From NCBI GenBank assembly GCA_964488535.1, contig CAZAUT010000002.1, forward strand, positions 1 to 64,000: DNA of 64,000 nt, given 5' to 3'. The notes beneath the pieces are model-generated. The model was not told where the DNA came from and did no database searches. It worked only from the letters and a program-made list of their open reading frames with translations. Position numbers and translations under genes: made by a program. Positions 44,819 to 53,488 of this stretch are shown here, piece after piece; position 1 is the first letter of the stretch, and every line of letters starts with the position of its first letter. This DNA is from GWB1-38-13 sp964488535 (GTDB lineage: Bacteria; Patescibacteriota; Microgenomatia; UBA8517).

Positions 44819-45298
44819 ATGTCAGCGGAAAGAACCGGTAATTTTTGGTGTACTAAACCAATCGGAGAAATTCATATTCCCACAGATATAATGCCTTGGT
44901 TGAATAATAAATCTCCCAAAATCCCTATTAATGCTTGTGAGGCGACTCTACTCAATGGACAAACTGTTATTGTTACCAGCGCAATAAGTAAACATCACAA
45001 ATTGAATAAGATTGCTGAAAAAACCCAAAAAGAAATAAGTGAAAAATTAGACAAAATGTTTTATGATGAAATAAGAAAAATTTGTTACAATAACGGTTAC
45101 CACTGTCCCGCGCTGACACTCACTTCTGATGTGTATTATGCAAAAGACCATTCATCAGCTAGAGCCTATTTTGTGGAAACAAAAATTCAAGACAAACCCG
45201 AACAAAGAGTGTTTGTACTTGTTGCTGTATGCGGACATAAAAATTACGAAAATGAGGTAATTGATATTCTCACTGGTGGTGTCGGTAAACGAAGGTAA
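44819..45298 (+). CDS. Hypothetical protein, 159 aa
   Basis: Unrecognised soluble protein with a basic, lysine-rich middle (KHHKLNKIAEKTQKEISEKL) and a Cys-containing segment (ICYNNGYHCPALTLTSD). Beta strands with VFVLVAVCGH near the end suggest an alpha/beta fold. No neighbours on the same strand; the 251 bp after it hold no gene that I can support. Confidence 0.6.
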   Translation: MSAERTGNFWCTKPIGEIHIPTDIMPWLNNKSPKIPINACEATLLNGQTVIVTSAISKHHKLNKIAEKTQKEISEKLDKMFYDEIRKICYNNGYHCPALTLTSDVYYAKDHSSARAYFVETKIQDKPEQRVFVLVAVCGHKNYENEVIDILTGGVGKRR

Positions 45299-45549
45299 AA
45301 GATTTTTTCTACATTTATTTCTTCTTTCAAGAAAAAATAGTGCTTCGATTCCCATTTTTGTGAGTAGAAACCACCACCTGTAACAAAAAAATGTTAAGGA
45401 AGACAGAAGTAAATATTGGAAAGTAAATTAATGAAATTGGAGTATTTGGCCTCAAATGAACCAACGTTGCTTTGTTTCAAACTCAGAAGTTTTTATATAT
45501 CTCAGCGGTATAAAGGACTTACACGAAGGATCATCTTCGTTGGATAAAA

Positions 45550-46455
45550 CTACTTGAAATTCTTGTTTACAAAACTCAATACTTTGCTTTTATCTTCGCC
45601 GAAAAAATTTTGATCAGCTAACCATCTGATTCCATCAATAATTCCAATCCCTTCCGGTGCTTCGAATTCAGAAACATAACCTCCTTTGTGTTCTACAAAT
45701 GCAACCACTTCATCGTGTGCATTTGAAAATGTAATTGGAATAACCTTCTTTGGTTTCATTGCGGCAATATCATTATGTCCATCGCCAAACATCGCTATGG
45801 GAACATCTCCCAAATGCGGATACATTGTGTGCAGATTTCGAATAATACTGGATTTATCAATAGGTTTGCCCGTTTCTTGATCTTTTCTAATGACCTGAAC
45901 CCCTCCATCAGGGAAAGGAGATAAAACTTCCAAGTTATTGGTCAAATCATTATTGTCAATAATAACACTTAATTTTTCGACACATTCGTTGGCTGATAAT
46001 TCATGCTTAAAGTTCCATCTGTGTTTTACATATGAAGGGTCAGTAAAAATAGTCAGTATGGAAACATCTCCGGGGTCAATAGAAACTTCATATTCTTTAT
46101 CAAACAATTTAATTTTTGTAACATTTACCTTATCCATTCCGATACCAATTAAGTCTCTGAGTTTTTTAATCTCATTCAAACTAGGACCGAAAACTTCAAC
46201 TTTTTTGTTTCCCGGCTTACGATATACCCCAGCGTTTTCTGCAATTATTCCCCTGTCTTCCAAATTGTTTGTACTAAAAATATTTTCTGCGTATGAAGCC
46301 GGCTTGCCTGTTACAGGAATAACTAAATGAGATAACTTATCCAAATAATTTAAGACCTCCGACAAACCTTTTGGATGAATTTCAAATTTATTCCTGGGGG
46401 TTAGAGTGCCATCAAGATCAAAAGCTAATACGCTCTTAATTTTTGTATCAGTCAT
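45550..46455 (-). CDS. HAD-IIB family phosphatase
   Basis: A 301-residue haloacid-dehalogenase superfamily hydrolase. Motif I is FDLDGTLTP (nucleophile and acid Asp), motif II VTGK, motif III Lys in GKPIDKSSI, and motif IV FGDGHNDIAAMKP. The large cap between motifs II and III is of the IIB type found in sugar-phosphate phosphatases and phosphomannomutase-like proteins. Likely a cytoplasmic sugar phosphatase; the exact substrate is unknown. Confidence 0.85.
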   Translation of the reverse strand: MTDTKIKSVLAFDLDGTLTPRNKFEIHPKGLSEVLNYLDKLSHLVIPVTGKPASYAENIFSTNNLEDRGIIAENAGVYRKPGNKKVEVFGPSLNEIKKLRDLIGIGMDKVNVTKIKLFDKEYEVSIDPGDVSILTIFTDPSYVKHRWNFKHELSANECVEKLSVIIDNNDLTNNLEVLSPFPDGGVQVIRKDQETGKPIDKSSIIRNLHTMYPHLGDVPIAMFGDGHNDIAAMKPKKVIPITFSNAHDEVVAFVEHKGGYVSEFEAPEGIGIIDGIRWLADQNFFGEDKSKVLSFVNKNFK

Positions 46456-46539
46456 GTAAGAAGTTTATCACAATAACCTAAAGTAATTTTATTTAGAACC
46501 AGTAATCTGATATATTAATTGTAGGTATTAAAGAATTGC

Positions 46540-47304
46540 ATGATTGAAGAGGGTCACCAAAGAATGAAGATAAGATCCATATTCAAAAAAATCAAGACTT
46601 TTAATAAAACTTTCTATATTATTTCTTTTACTGTTCTTTTTGTTTCTTTAATAAGTATTTATTTGTTCACAAAGTCACCGCCTCACACAAACGACAAAGA
46701 ATTAACATCTTTGTTTGGAAGTACTTCTCAAATTCCGATCTCCCCATCGCCTGCTGATAAAAATTCAACAAATATTCCGAGCGCCTCCCTAATTGAGTAC
46801 AAAAACGTTCAAGCATACGGAGTTGAAATAACCGAAACACAAATGGAGGTTGTCATAAAATACATGAAGGCCCAAACAGTACCGAATGACAAACCACCTT
46901 CAGAGTATTTTGATAAAAATGATAAATGGTATTTTATTGAAGGATATCAATCACAGGAGTTATACGTAAAAAATCCTTACATTTGCGAATTAGTGTTGTT
47001 ATGGTGCGGAACATTAAATACCAATGACCTACAAAAAGTTAATGATGAAAAGAAAAGGTGTTTAACTTATGATATAGATTATAACAATGTAAGTGAATGG
47101 ATAAATTCGAATACAGGCTTGTGCTGTAAGGGTTTGATCGATAATGTTGATTACATATTAAGTTGCGCAAAGACAGATCGAAAACAAATCAGACCTTTGA
47201 ACGAGGAGTTACTGTTTACATACCAATTGTTAAAGGATAGCGGAGCCGATTGCAAAGACTATAATTGTCCATCTGCCATAGAAAAAGAAATTGAGTATTA
47301 TTAA
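46540..47304 (+). CDS. Membrane-anchored Cys-rich hypothetical protein, 254 aa
   Basis: A basic N-terminus, one membrane helix (about residues 25-43), a Ser/Pro/Thr linker, and an extracytoplasmic domain with paired Cys (PYICELVLLWCGT, GLCCKGLID, GADCKDYNC) that probably form disulphides. No family recognised. The ATG at 46564, with GAGGGT 11 nt upstream, is an alternative start that would leave the helix intact. It is divergent from the HAD gene. Confidence 0.65.
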   Translation: MIEEGHQRMKIRSIFKKIKTFNKTFYIISFTVLFVSLISIYLFTKSPPHTNDKELTSLFGSTSQIPISPSPADKNSTNIPSASLIEYKNVQAYGVEITETQMEVVIKYMKAQTVPNDKPPSEYFDKNDKWYFIEGYQSQELYVKNPYICELVLLWCGTLNTNDLQKVNDEKKRCLTYDIDYNNVSEWINSNTGLCCKGLIDNVDYILSCAKTDRKQIRPLNEELLFTYQLLKDSGADCKDYNCPSAIEKEIEYY

Positions 47305-47604
47305 TTAACCCTGCAACCCCACCCGGATTCCCTTCGATTTGACTCAGGGTAAACTTCTCATCCCGTTGGCACTTTGCCGCACTTCAACTTGCACTGAGGA
47401 CTTCGACTGAGCTCAGCCGAATGTCCAAGCGAAGCGCGCCGAAGTGTGACCCAAGGTTATTTCATTTCGAACGAAAAGATCATGAAATTCATAATTTGTT
47501 CTCGACGTATAAAAGAAATTTCAAATAATTATTATTTGCTACAAAATTAACAAGGGCGTAATCCACTTGCGGGGATATTTTCTACCCCCGCAAGTGTTAT
47601 TGGA
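47305..47604. other. Spacer with nested palindrome
   Basis: No gene. It carries a nested inverted repeat: outer arms CACTTC (47380-47385) and GAAGTG (47441-47446), inner imperfect palindrome GGACTTCGACTGAGCTCAG (47398-47416) reading into CCGAATGTCC. The GC content is well above the flanks. Confidence 0.6.
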
Positions 47605-47868
47605 TTAACCTCTGATCTTATTAACTTCTCTGGCGTTTCCTGATTTCGCAGCAATATTCAAATACCCATCCAATTCATCGTCTGAAACTCCAAAAACAGG
47701 TGCGGCTTCCCTTAAGGCTCGACGAACGTGACTACTTTTACAACCAAATCGTACAGCATCAATTGCCACATCAACAATATTTTTACCTTCATTACCAGCA
47801 TTTATTAAACTTTGCGTAATAGGGCCAACCATTTGACTCTCAATAAAGAAGATCCTTTCATTTTTCAT
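47605..47868 (-). CDS. Hypothetical protein, 87 aa
   Basis: Small, probably all-helical soluble protein (MKNERIFFIESQMVG at its start, then helices up to VNKIRG). Not recognised. The ATG at 47868 is preceded by GGGGGTG at a good distance (6 nt), one of the clear ribosome binding sites in the window, so upstream in-frame codons are rejected. The mRNA leader includes a small hairpin (CTCTTTTAGTTAAGAG) and a large one at 47947-47992. Confidence 0.6.
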   Translation of the reverse strand: MKNERIFFIESQMVGPITQSLINAGNEGKNIVDVAIDAVRFGCKSSHVRRALREAAPVFGVSDDELDGYLNIAAKSGNAREVNKIRG

Positions 47869-47946
47869 TATTATCACCCCCAATCTACCTCTTTTAGTTA
47901 AGAGGTGTATTAGAGGTTGCCTGAAGTTAATAAATTTGTTGAAGAG

Positions 47947-47992
47947 AAACCACTAACACATCTCCCAACTAAGTTGGATTGTGTAGTGGTTT
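47947..47992. terminator. Long interrupted hairpin between two minus-strand genes
   Basis: AAACCACT (47947-47954) pairs with AGTGGTTT (47985-47992), then ACACA with TGTGT and CCAAC with GTTGG, leaving a 3-nt loop. It lies downstream of the 114-aa gene and upstream of the 87-aa gene, so it could end one transcript or structure the leader of the other. Neither strand has a long T-run directly after the stem. Confidence 0.5.
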
Positions 47993-48032
47993 TAGTTTGT
48001 TGTATTAGTAACCTCATGATAAATATTTTAAA

Positions 48033-48362
48033 TTAATACCTTACTTCTTTTCCCGTTATTCCTTCAATTACTTCAGCGTCTTCCCGTTTTGATTCCTCTA
48101 AAGGTTTTCTAGGAATGCAATTTGTTGACGAACCGGATAATACTATAGTTGCACCATCCATTCTTATAAAACCTGAGCCATCTACAAGTACTTTTAAGAA
48201 ATTTCTTCCCCTTGTAGTAACCAGTTCTCCCATATCATATTTAATTGACAAACTTGAGTGATCCTCATGCTGATTTTCTCCGTATGCCACAACATCACCC
48301 TCTCTTATGTATTTAACATCTTCATCAGGTAGTTTTGACGATTTGCCTAAAATTGGCGACAT
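48033..48362 (-). CDS. Hypothetical protein, 109 aa
   Basis: Soluble beta-rich protein with short strands (DVVAYGENQHED, ELVTTRGRNFLKVLVDGSGFIRMDGATIVLSG), not recognised. The frame is open to 48383, but a good promoter ends 8 nt before the ATG at 48362, so that ATG is chosen and a leaderless message is expected. Confidence 0.55.
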   Translation of the reverse strand: MSPILGKSSKLPDEDVKYIREGDVVAYGENQHEDHSSLSIKYDMGELVTTRGRNFLKVLVDGSGFIRMDGATIVLSGSSTNCIPRKPLEESKREDAEVIEGITGKEVRY

Positions 48363-48370
48363 AATGGAGT

Positions 48371-48400
48371 ATTCTATCAACACATATATGTAGAAGTCAA
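48371..48400 (-). promoter_or_regulatory. Promoter of the 109-aa gene, leaderless start
   Basis: On the minus strand TTGACT (48400-48395), 18-bp spacer, TAGAAT (48376-48371), then 8 nt to the ATG at 48362. The spacer contains a CATATATG palindrome. Confidence 0.6.
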
Positions 48401-48521
48401 AAAAAAGTAATTAGGATATTTTGTTATGAAGTTATGTACAATTATCACCCACCTCGGAGTCGAACGGAATTAGCTTCAGAATTTGAAGGAAAATGATAAA
48501 TTTTGAAATTTTAGCTTCAAG

Positions 48522-48594
48522 TGACCCCACCGGGATTTGAACCCGGATTATTGGAATGAGAATCCAATGTCCTAAACCGTTAGACGATGGGGCC
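48522..48594 (-). tRNA. tRNA-Glu (anticodon CUC)
   Basis: Complete 73-nt cloverleaf. The acceptor GGCCCCA pairs with TGGGGTC (one G-U), the anticodon stem TTGGA/TCCAA encloses loop TTCTCAT with CTC at positions 34-36, and the T arm is CCGGG-TTCAAAT-CCCGG. CCA is not encoded. The 5' end abuts a tandem array whose units begin with the first 12 nt of this tRNA. Confidence 0.95.
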
Positions 48595-48842
48595 TTTACC
48601 GTACTTAATCTTTTTAATGAACTTCTGACCGAACATGCAGTCTTTTAAAGACCTTACGGTCTTATGTCCTAAACCATGGCGCCTTTGGCTTTTGTCTTAC
48701 GACACAGACGATGGGGCCTTTACCGTACTTAATCTTTTTAATGAACTTCTGACCGAACATGCAGTCTTTTAAAGACCTTACGGTCTTATGTCCTAAACCA
48801 TGGCGCCTTTGGCTTTTGTCTTACGACACAGACGATGGGGCC
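48583..48842 (-). repeat. 124-bp tandem array with tRNA-Glu 5' fragments
   Basis: Two identical 124-bp copies (48583-48706 and 48707-48830) plus the first 12 bp of a third (48831-48842), overlapping the tRNA's first 12 nt. In tRNA orientation each unit is GGCCCCATCGTC, a 31-nt insert starting TGTGTCG and ending CAT, GGTTTAGGACAT (the tRNA's next segment), a hairpin AAGACC-GTAA-GGTCTT, and a 53-nt tail with a further GACTG/CGGTC stem. So each unit is a 5' tRNA half with an expanded D-loop and a replaced anticodon arm. Confidence 0.9.
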
Positions 48843-48953
48843 ATCTTTTCAAAGTAACCAAGTAACTCTACACCCTCAACAACTTAGTATTTTACCAATT
48901 TTTACGTGTTTTTACGAGATGAGAGCATTTGGGGGCTTTCACTTTCTAAAATT

Positions 48954-49448
48954 ATGTATATGTTTCGTGAAGTGTTTGGGGAAAATGGTACACAATACGC
49001 AATTAAAAAACCTCCATTAGCATTTGAGATTGCAAAAAGATACCAGATCAGATGCACTCCGCAGGAAGCGTTCGCACAATTAGCAGAACTTCAAATAAGA
49101 GGAGATACAAACGGATATGACCCTACCCTTGATTATCAAATATTTATGATTTCAAATGTCATTTCGTCCGCAATATCAAAATCACAGGTATTTCCGCATG
49201 GATGTGAACTTTTAATAATGGGTGAATTATGGGAAAGCCCAAGAGGCTTAACAAACTTTCTTATCAGCAACATTGATTGGTATGCATCGGATTGGCAAAC
49301 AGAATCATGGCTCCTTCGATTACTAGAGGAAGAATATGACCCTCAAAAACACCTCGAAAAAGCATCCAAACTTGGTTTAATAGATGAAAATACCGATCCT
49401 TATATTCTGCGTGAAGCGCTCATAAGGTGGAAAGAAAACGATTCCTAA
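48954..49448 (+). CDS. Hypothetical protein, 164 aa
   Basis: Helical, Trp- and Glu-rich soluble protein (GELWESPRGLTNFLISNIDWYASDWQTESWLLRLLEEEYD) of unknown family. The N-terminal part, with FEIAKRYQIRCTPQEAFAQLAELQ, could be a helical bundle. The start is uncertain: the frame is open from 48906, and ATGs at 48954 and 48960 both follow a TAAAAT word. Confidence 0.55.
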   Translation: MYMFREVFGENGTQYAIKKPPLAFEIAKRYQIRCTPQEAFAQLAELQIRGDTNGYDPTLDYQIFMISNVISSAISKSQVFPHGCELLIMGELWESPRGLTNFLISNIDWYASDWQTESWLLRLLEEEYDPQKHLEKASKLGLIDENTDPYILREALIRWKENDS

Positions 49449-49527
49449 TTTTAATATCTTTTTGATCTTTAGATCTTAAGCTTTGCTTATATCTTTATAT
49501 CCTTATATCTTTCTTATTCTACTTATT

Positions 49528-51909
49528 CTACTTTTTTCCCTTTCCCGGTTTTCCTGCCAAGGCTATCTTCATTACGTCAAAATAATTATCGGCAAAAACA
49601 AACTTGATGTCTTTTTTTACCGCTTTCGGGACATCTTCCATATCTTTTTTATTTTCTTTAGGAAGTATTATCGTCGAAAGACCCGCCCGATGTCCGGCAA
49701 TTACCTTTTCTTTAACACCCCCTATTTCCAAAACCCTTCCCCGTAAAGTTATTTCGCCGGTCATTCCGACATTCCTCTTCACGGGAATTCTTGTGAGCGC
49801 CGAAACAAGCGCTGTTGTGATTGCAATACCTGCGGACGGACCATCTTTAGGCACGGCACCTTCAGGGACATGAATATGCACGTCCATTTTCTGGCCAAAG
49901 TCCCTGTTTAATCCCAGGCTTTGCCAATGGGCCCGTGTCCAGGTAAATGCTGCCCGGGCAGATTCTTTCATCACATCTCCCAACTGTCCCGTTAGTGTTA
50001 AACGTCCCTTTCCCGGCATTAACGACACTTCGATAAATAAAATCTCTCCACCCGATGGTGTGACAGCCAATCCGGTCGACATTCCAACCTCATCATTTTT
50101 TTCTGCAATGAGAGAAGTAAATTTCGGCGGTCCCAAATATTTTCTCACTTCGGGAAGAGTTATCTTTTGTGAATATTTTTTCTTTTCAGCCACTTTTTTG
50201 GCAATTTTCCTTAACAAAGTTGCCAAATTCCGTTCCAGGTTTCTGACACCCGATTCACGGGTATATCTTTCAATAATTTCATTCAATGCCGACTTATCCA
50301 GAAAAATATTTTTATCGTCCAGTCCGTGGAGTCTAAGTTGTTTCTTCCATAAAAATTTCTCTGCAATGTGGAACTTTTCGTCCTGAGTGTAACCCGGAAA
50401 ATTTATTATCTCCATCCTGTCCCGAAGAGCGACAGGGATAGTTTCAATCATATTGCCGGTTGCAATAAACATCACTTCGGAAAGGTCGAAAGGTACTTCA
50501 AGATAGTGATCCGAAAATTCGCTGTTCTGTTCCGGATCCAGGGCTTCCAAAAGAGCTGAAGACGGGTCGCCCCTGAAATCGGTCCCGATTTTATCGATCT
50601 CGTCAAGCATAAAAACCGGATTTTTGCTGCCGGCATTTTTAACACCCTGAATTATTCTCCCGGGAAGTGCACCAACATACGTTCTTCTGTGTCCCCTAAT
50701 CTCTGCCTCGTCGCGAATTCCCCCCAAAGAAATTCTGACAAATTTCCTTTTTAGAGCTCTGGCAATTGATTTTCCGATTGAAGTTTTACCCACACCGGGG
50801 GGGCCGATAAAACACAGGATTGTCGGTTGGGCATCCTCCTCTTTTGAATTTTTACTTCTGTCCACTCTGGCTTTTTTTATCTTCATTACCGCCAGATATT
50901 CCAAAATTCTCTCTTTTGCCTTCCCCAGTCCATAATGATCCCTGTCCAGAACCTTCTCGGCATTAATTATCGAAACATTGTTGGGTGTCACCTTACTCCA
51001 CGGCATATCGCACAACCAGTCAAGGTAATTACGTAAATACCCACCCTCCGGATTATGAGGAGACATTTGAGTAAGGCGTTTTAACTCTTTTTTTGCCTTC
51101 TCTTCAACGTCTTCGGGCATTTTTGCATCTTTAATTCTCTTTCTGTAACTCTCGCTTTCCTCCGAGGACATGTCTCCAAGTTCCTCTTCGCCCAGTTCTT
51201 TTTCAATTGTTCTTTTTTTCTCAAGAAGCATTGCCTTTCTCATCTGATCTTCAAATCTCTTTTGCGTTTTGGACGAAATTGTCTTTTCCAGTTCTAGAAC
51301 ATTCACCTCATGTGCCAAATGAGAAAGAATTTTTTCAAGGCGTGTTTTAAGAGAAAGTGTCTCCAGGAGAACCTGTTTTTCCGATACCTTTATCTCAAGA
51401 AGTGAGGATATAAGATCCGCGGTCTCGTGCGGTTCGGGAGTACCGGAAATCAGTTTCATAACCGTCATAACCTCGGCCTGCTTTCCCAAATTTATTGCTT
51501 TTTTAAAAAGATCGATAAGATTATTTGCAAAAGCGCGGATTTCGTCGTTTGACGTGTCCTCGCGTATTTCCTCCACCTCGGCCACCATAAAGGGTTCTGA
51601 TTCCAAAATCCGGGCAAGTTTTACTCTCGCCCTTCCTTTTATTACACAATGTGTTTCACCGTCTGCCGACATCATCTGCGTAATTACCGCTATTGTGCCC
51701 GTTTTGTAGAGATCCTCCACTTTCGGATCGGGTGTTTTTTCATCCCTTTGGGTAAAAACGGCAATTACCTTATCCGTCTGGAAAGCACTTGATACCGCAA
51801 AAACACTCTTCTTTCTGCCAAATGTTAAAACAGCATCGGTATTCGGAAAAATAACGGAGCCCCTTACGGGAACTACGGGAACCTTCCTGACTGTTAAAAT
51901 ATCGTCCAT
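49528..51909 (-). CDS. lon: ATP-dependent protease Lon
   Basis: A 793-residue LonA. The N-terminal substrate-binding domain spans about 8-200, followed by a coiled coil. The AAA+ module has Walker A GPPGVGKT (369-376), Walker B FMLDEIDK and RGHRRTYVGALPGRI. The protease domain has the Ser692-Lys735 dyad (DGPSAG and GVKEKV). It degrades damaged and regulatory proteins. Its promoter carries a CIRCE-like dyad, so heat-shock control by HrcA is possible. Confidence 0.97.
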   Translation of the reverse strand: MDDILTVRKVPVVPVRGSVIFPNTDAVLTFGRKKSVFAVSSAFQTDKVIAVFTQRDEKTPDPKVEDLYKTGTIAVITQMMSADGETHCVIKGRARVKLARILESEPFMVAEVEEIREDTSNDEIRAFANNLIDLFKKAINLGKQAEVMTVMKLISGTPEPHETADLISSLLEIKVSEKQVLLETLSLKTRLEKILSHLAHEVNVLELEKTISSKTQKRFEDQMRKAMLLEKKRTIEKELGEEELGDMSSEESESYRKRIKDAKMPEDVEEKAKKELKRLTQMSPHNPEGGYLRNYLDWLCDMPWSKVTPNNVSIINAEKVLDRDHYGLGKAKERILEYLAVMKIKKARVDRSKNSKEEDAQPTILCFIGPPGVGKTSIGKSIARALKRKFVRISLGGIRDEAEIRGHRRTYVGALPGRIIQGVKNAGSKNPVFMLDEIDKIGTDFRGDPSSALLEALDPEQNSEFSDHYLEVPFDLSEVMFIATGNMIETIPVALRDRMEIINFPGYTQDEKFHIAEKFLWKKQLRLHGLDDKNIFLDKSALNEIIERYTRESGVRNLERNLATLLRKIAKKVAEKKKYSQKITLPEVRKYLGPPKFTSLIAEKNDEVGMSTGLAVTPSGGEILFIEVSLMPGKGRLTLTGQLGDVMKESARAAFTWTRAHWQSLGLNRDFGQKMDVHIHVPEGAVPKDGPSAGIAITTALVSALTRIPVKRNVGMTGEITLRGRVLEIGGVKEKVIAGHRAGLSTIILPKENKKDMEDVPKAVKKDIKFVFADNYFDVMKIALAGKPGKGKK

Positions 51910-51941
51910 ATATTCTTTAGTAAAAAATGTAAATTTTACTT

Positions 51942-51975
51942 CTAGCAGAATACATGCTCAAGTGCTAAAAGTCAA
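51942..51975 (-). promoter_or_regulatory. lon promoter with CIRCE-like dyad
   Basis: On the minus strand TTGACT (51975-51970), 17-bp spacer, TATTCT (51952-51947). An inverted repeat TTAGCACTT-N9-TTCTGCTAG (51968-51942) overlaps both spacer and -10. It has the 9-9-9 geometry of the HrcA operator; one arm matches the consensus TTAGCACTC at 8 of 9 bases, the other at 5 of 9. Confidence 0.45.
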
Positions 51976-52081
51976 GGACGATGAGCAATCATCACCCTCA
52001 GTCCCGCACACACGCCACCATGACGCGCAGATGTAAACCGCGGGAACGACAAGTGTTGTGCGGGATAATAATATAAGACGT

Positions 52082-52579
52082 TTACGTGAGGATTTTTTTG
52101 AAATACTTTTCCATCCCCAGCTTATCCAGAAAAACAACGACGGATATGCCAATAACGGCACCGGCCAATACATCGGTAATATAATGAACACGACTCAAAA
52201 CCCTGCCTAAGGAAACCAAAAAAGCAAAAGCAGAATAAACAATAAACAGTCTCGAATTGTATTTTCTTAAACTGACAGCAAGAGCAAAAGCCGATGAGGC
52301 ATGGGCTGAGGGGAAAGAATAATCTCTCGGAATGGTCAAGGTGAGCGGAATGGTTCCGTTCACAACAAAAGGTCTTTCAAGTGCAAACAACCGCTTCAGA
52401 AATTCCGAAACGATCCATGATACAAACCAGACGGCGAAGATATAAACAGCGAAACGAAAATCTATCTTTTTCCGAAAAATCCATAAATATATCACTCCGC
52501 CAACCATTATCCATATCAGAAAACTGGCTATAAAAGTAATTAAAACCTGTTTTTGCATATCAAATATATTGGCTAACAT
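52082..52579 (-). CDS. PAP2 family membrane phosphatase
   Basis: A 165-residue membrane protein with six helices and the three acid-phosphatase motifs: KRLFALERPF, PSAHASSAF, and SRVHYITDVLAGAVIG. Members dephosphorylate undecaprenyl pyrophosphate, phosphatidylglycerophosphate or diacylglycerol pyrophosphate. With dgkA and uppP close by, a role in recycling lipid carriers is likely. The start is chosen at the first ATG; a TTG (52585) and a later ATG (52558) are alternatives. Confidence 0.85.
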   Translation of the reverse strand: MLANIFDMQKQVLITFIASFLIWIMVGGVIYLWIFRKKIDFRFAVYIFAVWFVSWIVSEFLKRLFALERPFVVNGTIPLTLTIPRDYSFPSAHASSAFALAVSLRKYNSRLFIVYSAFAFLVSLGRVLSRVHYITDVLAGAVIGISVVVFLDKLGMEKYFKKILT

Positions 52580-52616
52580 AATCAATTGTTAACAGTTAAT
52601 AGTTACTGTTAAAAGT

Positions 52617-53303
52617 TTACTCATGAATCACAATTTTCGTTCCAGGATTGTCTTCGTCTGCATAAACGGAACTTTTATTGTTGGTGATCAAAGGATACTT
52701 CCAGTAATACAGCTCTTTTGCTATGTCGGTGGGCAGGTTTACACATCCATGACTGTGAACGGTTCCAAAATCATTATGCCAATAAGTTCCATGCAGACCG
52801 TAGCCTCTTGAACCCGGAACGTCGGCATTTTCAAAAAACATTACATAAGGAACATTCGGCAAATTATAGTAATACCTTCCCTCTCCCCCTTCCATTCTCG
52901 TTGCCCTTACTTTCAGCCATATATGAAATTCTCCCTTCGGGGTCGGCCACCATGGAAGACCTGTGGAAACAGGAGTCTGGAGAAAGACACTGCCGTTTTC
53001 CCATGCGGTAAGCTTTTGATCGGAAAGATCAACCTCCACCCATCTTTCTTCCTTCGGCACAACTCCCAACACTTTTTCTTCCTTGATATCAAATATTTGA
53101 TCAGGCACTTTAATCCTCTCGCCTTCCCAATATGCCGTTCTACTACTGGGATCTATTTTCCCGCTTAGGTCTTTGGGTAAATTCAGTAAAGTTGAAACCA
53201 CTTGCCTGTCTTTTTTTCCTCTATCTATAAAAATAAATCCGAAAAGGATTATGAAAAGAGCAGACAAAATGATGATCAAATTCCTTCCGGCGTCCCTAAA
53301 CAT
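52617..53303 (-). CDS. L,D-transpeptidase (YkuD family)
   Basis: A 228-residue protein with an N-terminal membrane anchor (about 9-27) and an extracytoplasmic YkuD domain. The active-site signature is HGTYWHNDFG then VHSHGCVNLP, with catalytic Cys187 and His171 and His185 near it. It cross-links peptidoglycan at 3-3 positions or attaches proteins. The gene precedes the PAP2 gene on the same strand, with 37 bp between. Confidence 0.92.
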   Translation of the reverse strand: MFRDAGRNLIIILSALFIILFGFIFIDRGKKDRQVVSTLLNLPKDLSGKIDPSSRTAYWEGERIKVPDQIFDIKEEKVLGVVPKEERWVEVDLSDQKLTAWENGSVFLQTPVSTGLPWWPTPKGEFHIWLKVRATRMEGGEGRYYYNLPNVPYVMFFENADVPGSRGYGLHGTYWHNDFGTVHSHGCVNLPTDIAKELYYWKYPLITNNKSSVYADEDNPGTKIVIHE

Positions 53304-53488
53304 TGTTTAATTGTACAACAACGTTTCGTATATGGAAAAGAATGTCTTTTCACTTTATACTTACTGTGTATAAATCCTAAGCTCAAAATTCTAATAATTA
53401 TGAAAAAATGAAAACATTAATGTTTGAAACATTGGAATTTTGGATTTTGAATTTGTTTAGAGTTTAGAAATTAGAAATTTCCCAAAGT

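Noticed and set aside
48425..48520. Degraded tRNA 3' half downstream of tRNA-Glu
   Set aside because: On the minus strand CCGTTCGACTCCGAGG looks like a T arm, but the stem does not pair and no acceptor or anticodon arm can be placed.
48583..48842. CRISPR array at the tRNA-Glu repeats
   Set aside because: The units are identical along their whole 124 bp, so there are no variable spacers, and no cas genes are in the window.
52718..53168. Plus-strand open frames opposite the L,D-transpeptidase
   Set aside because: Shadow frames of a clear gene.
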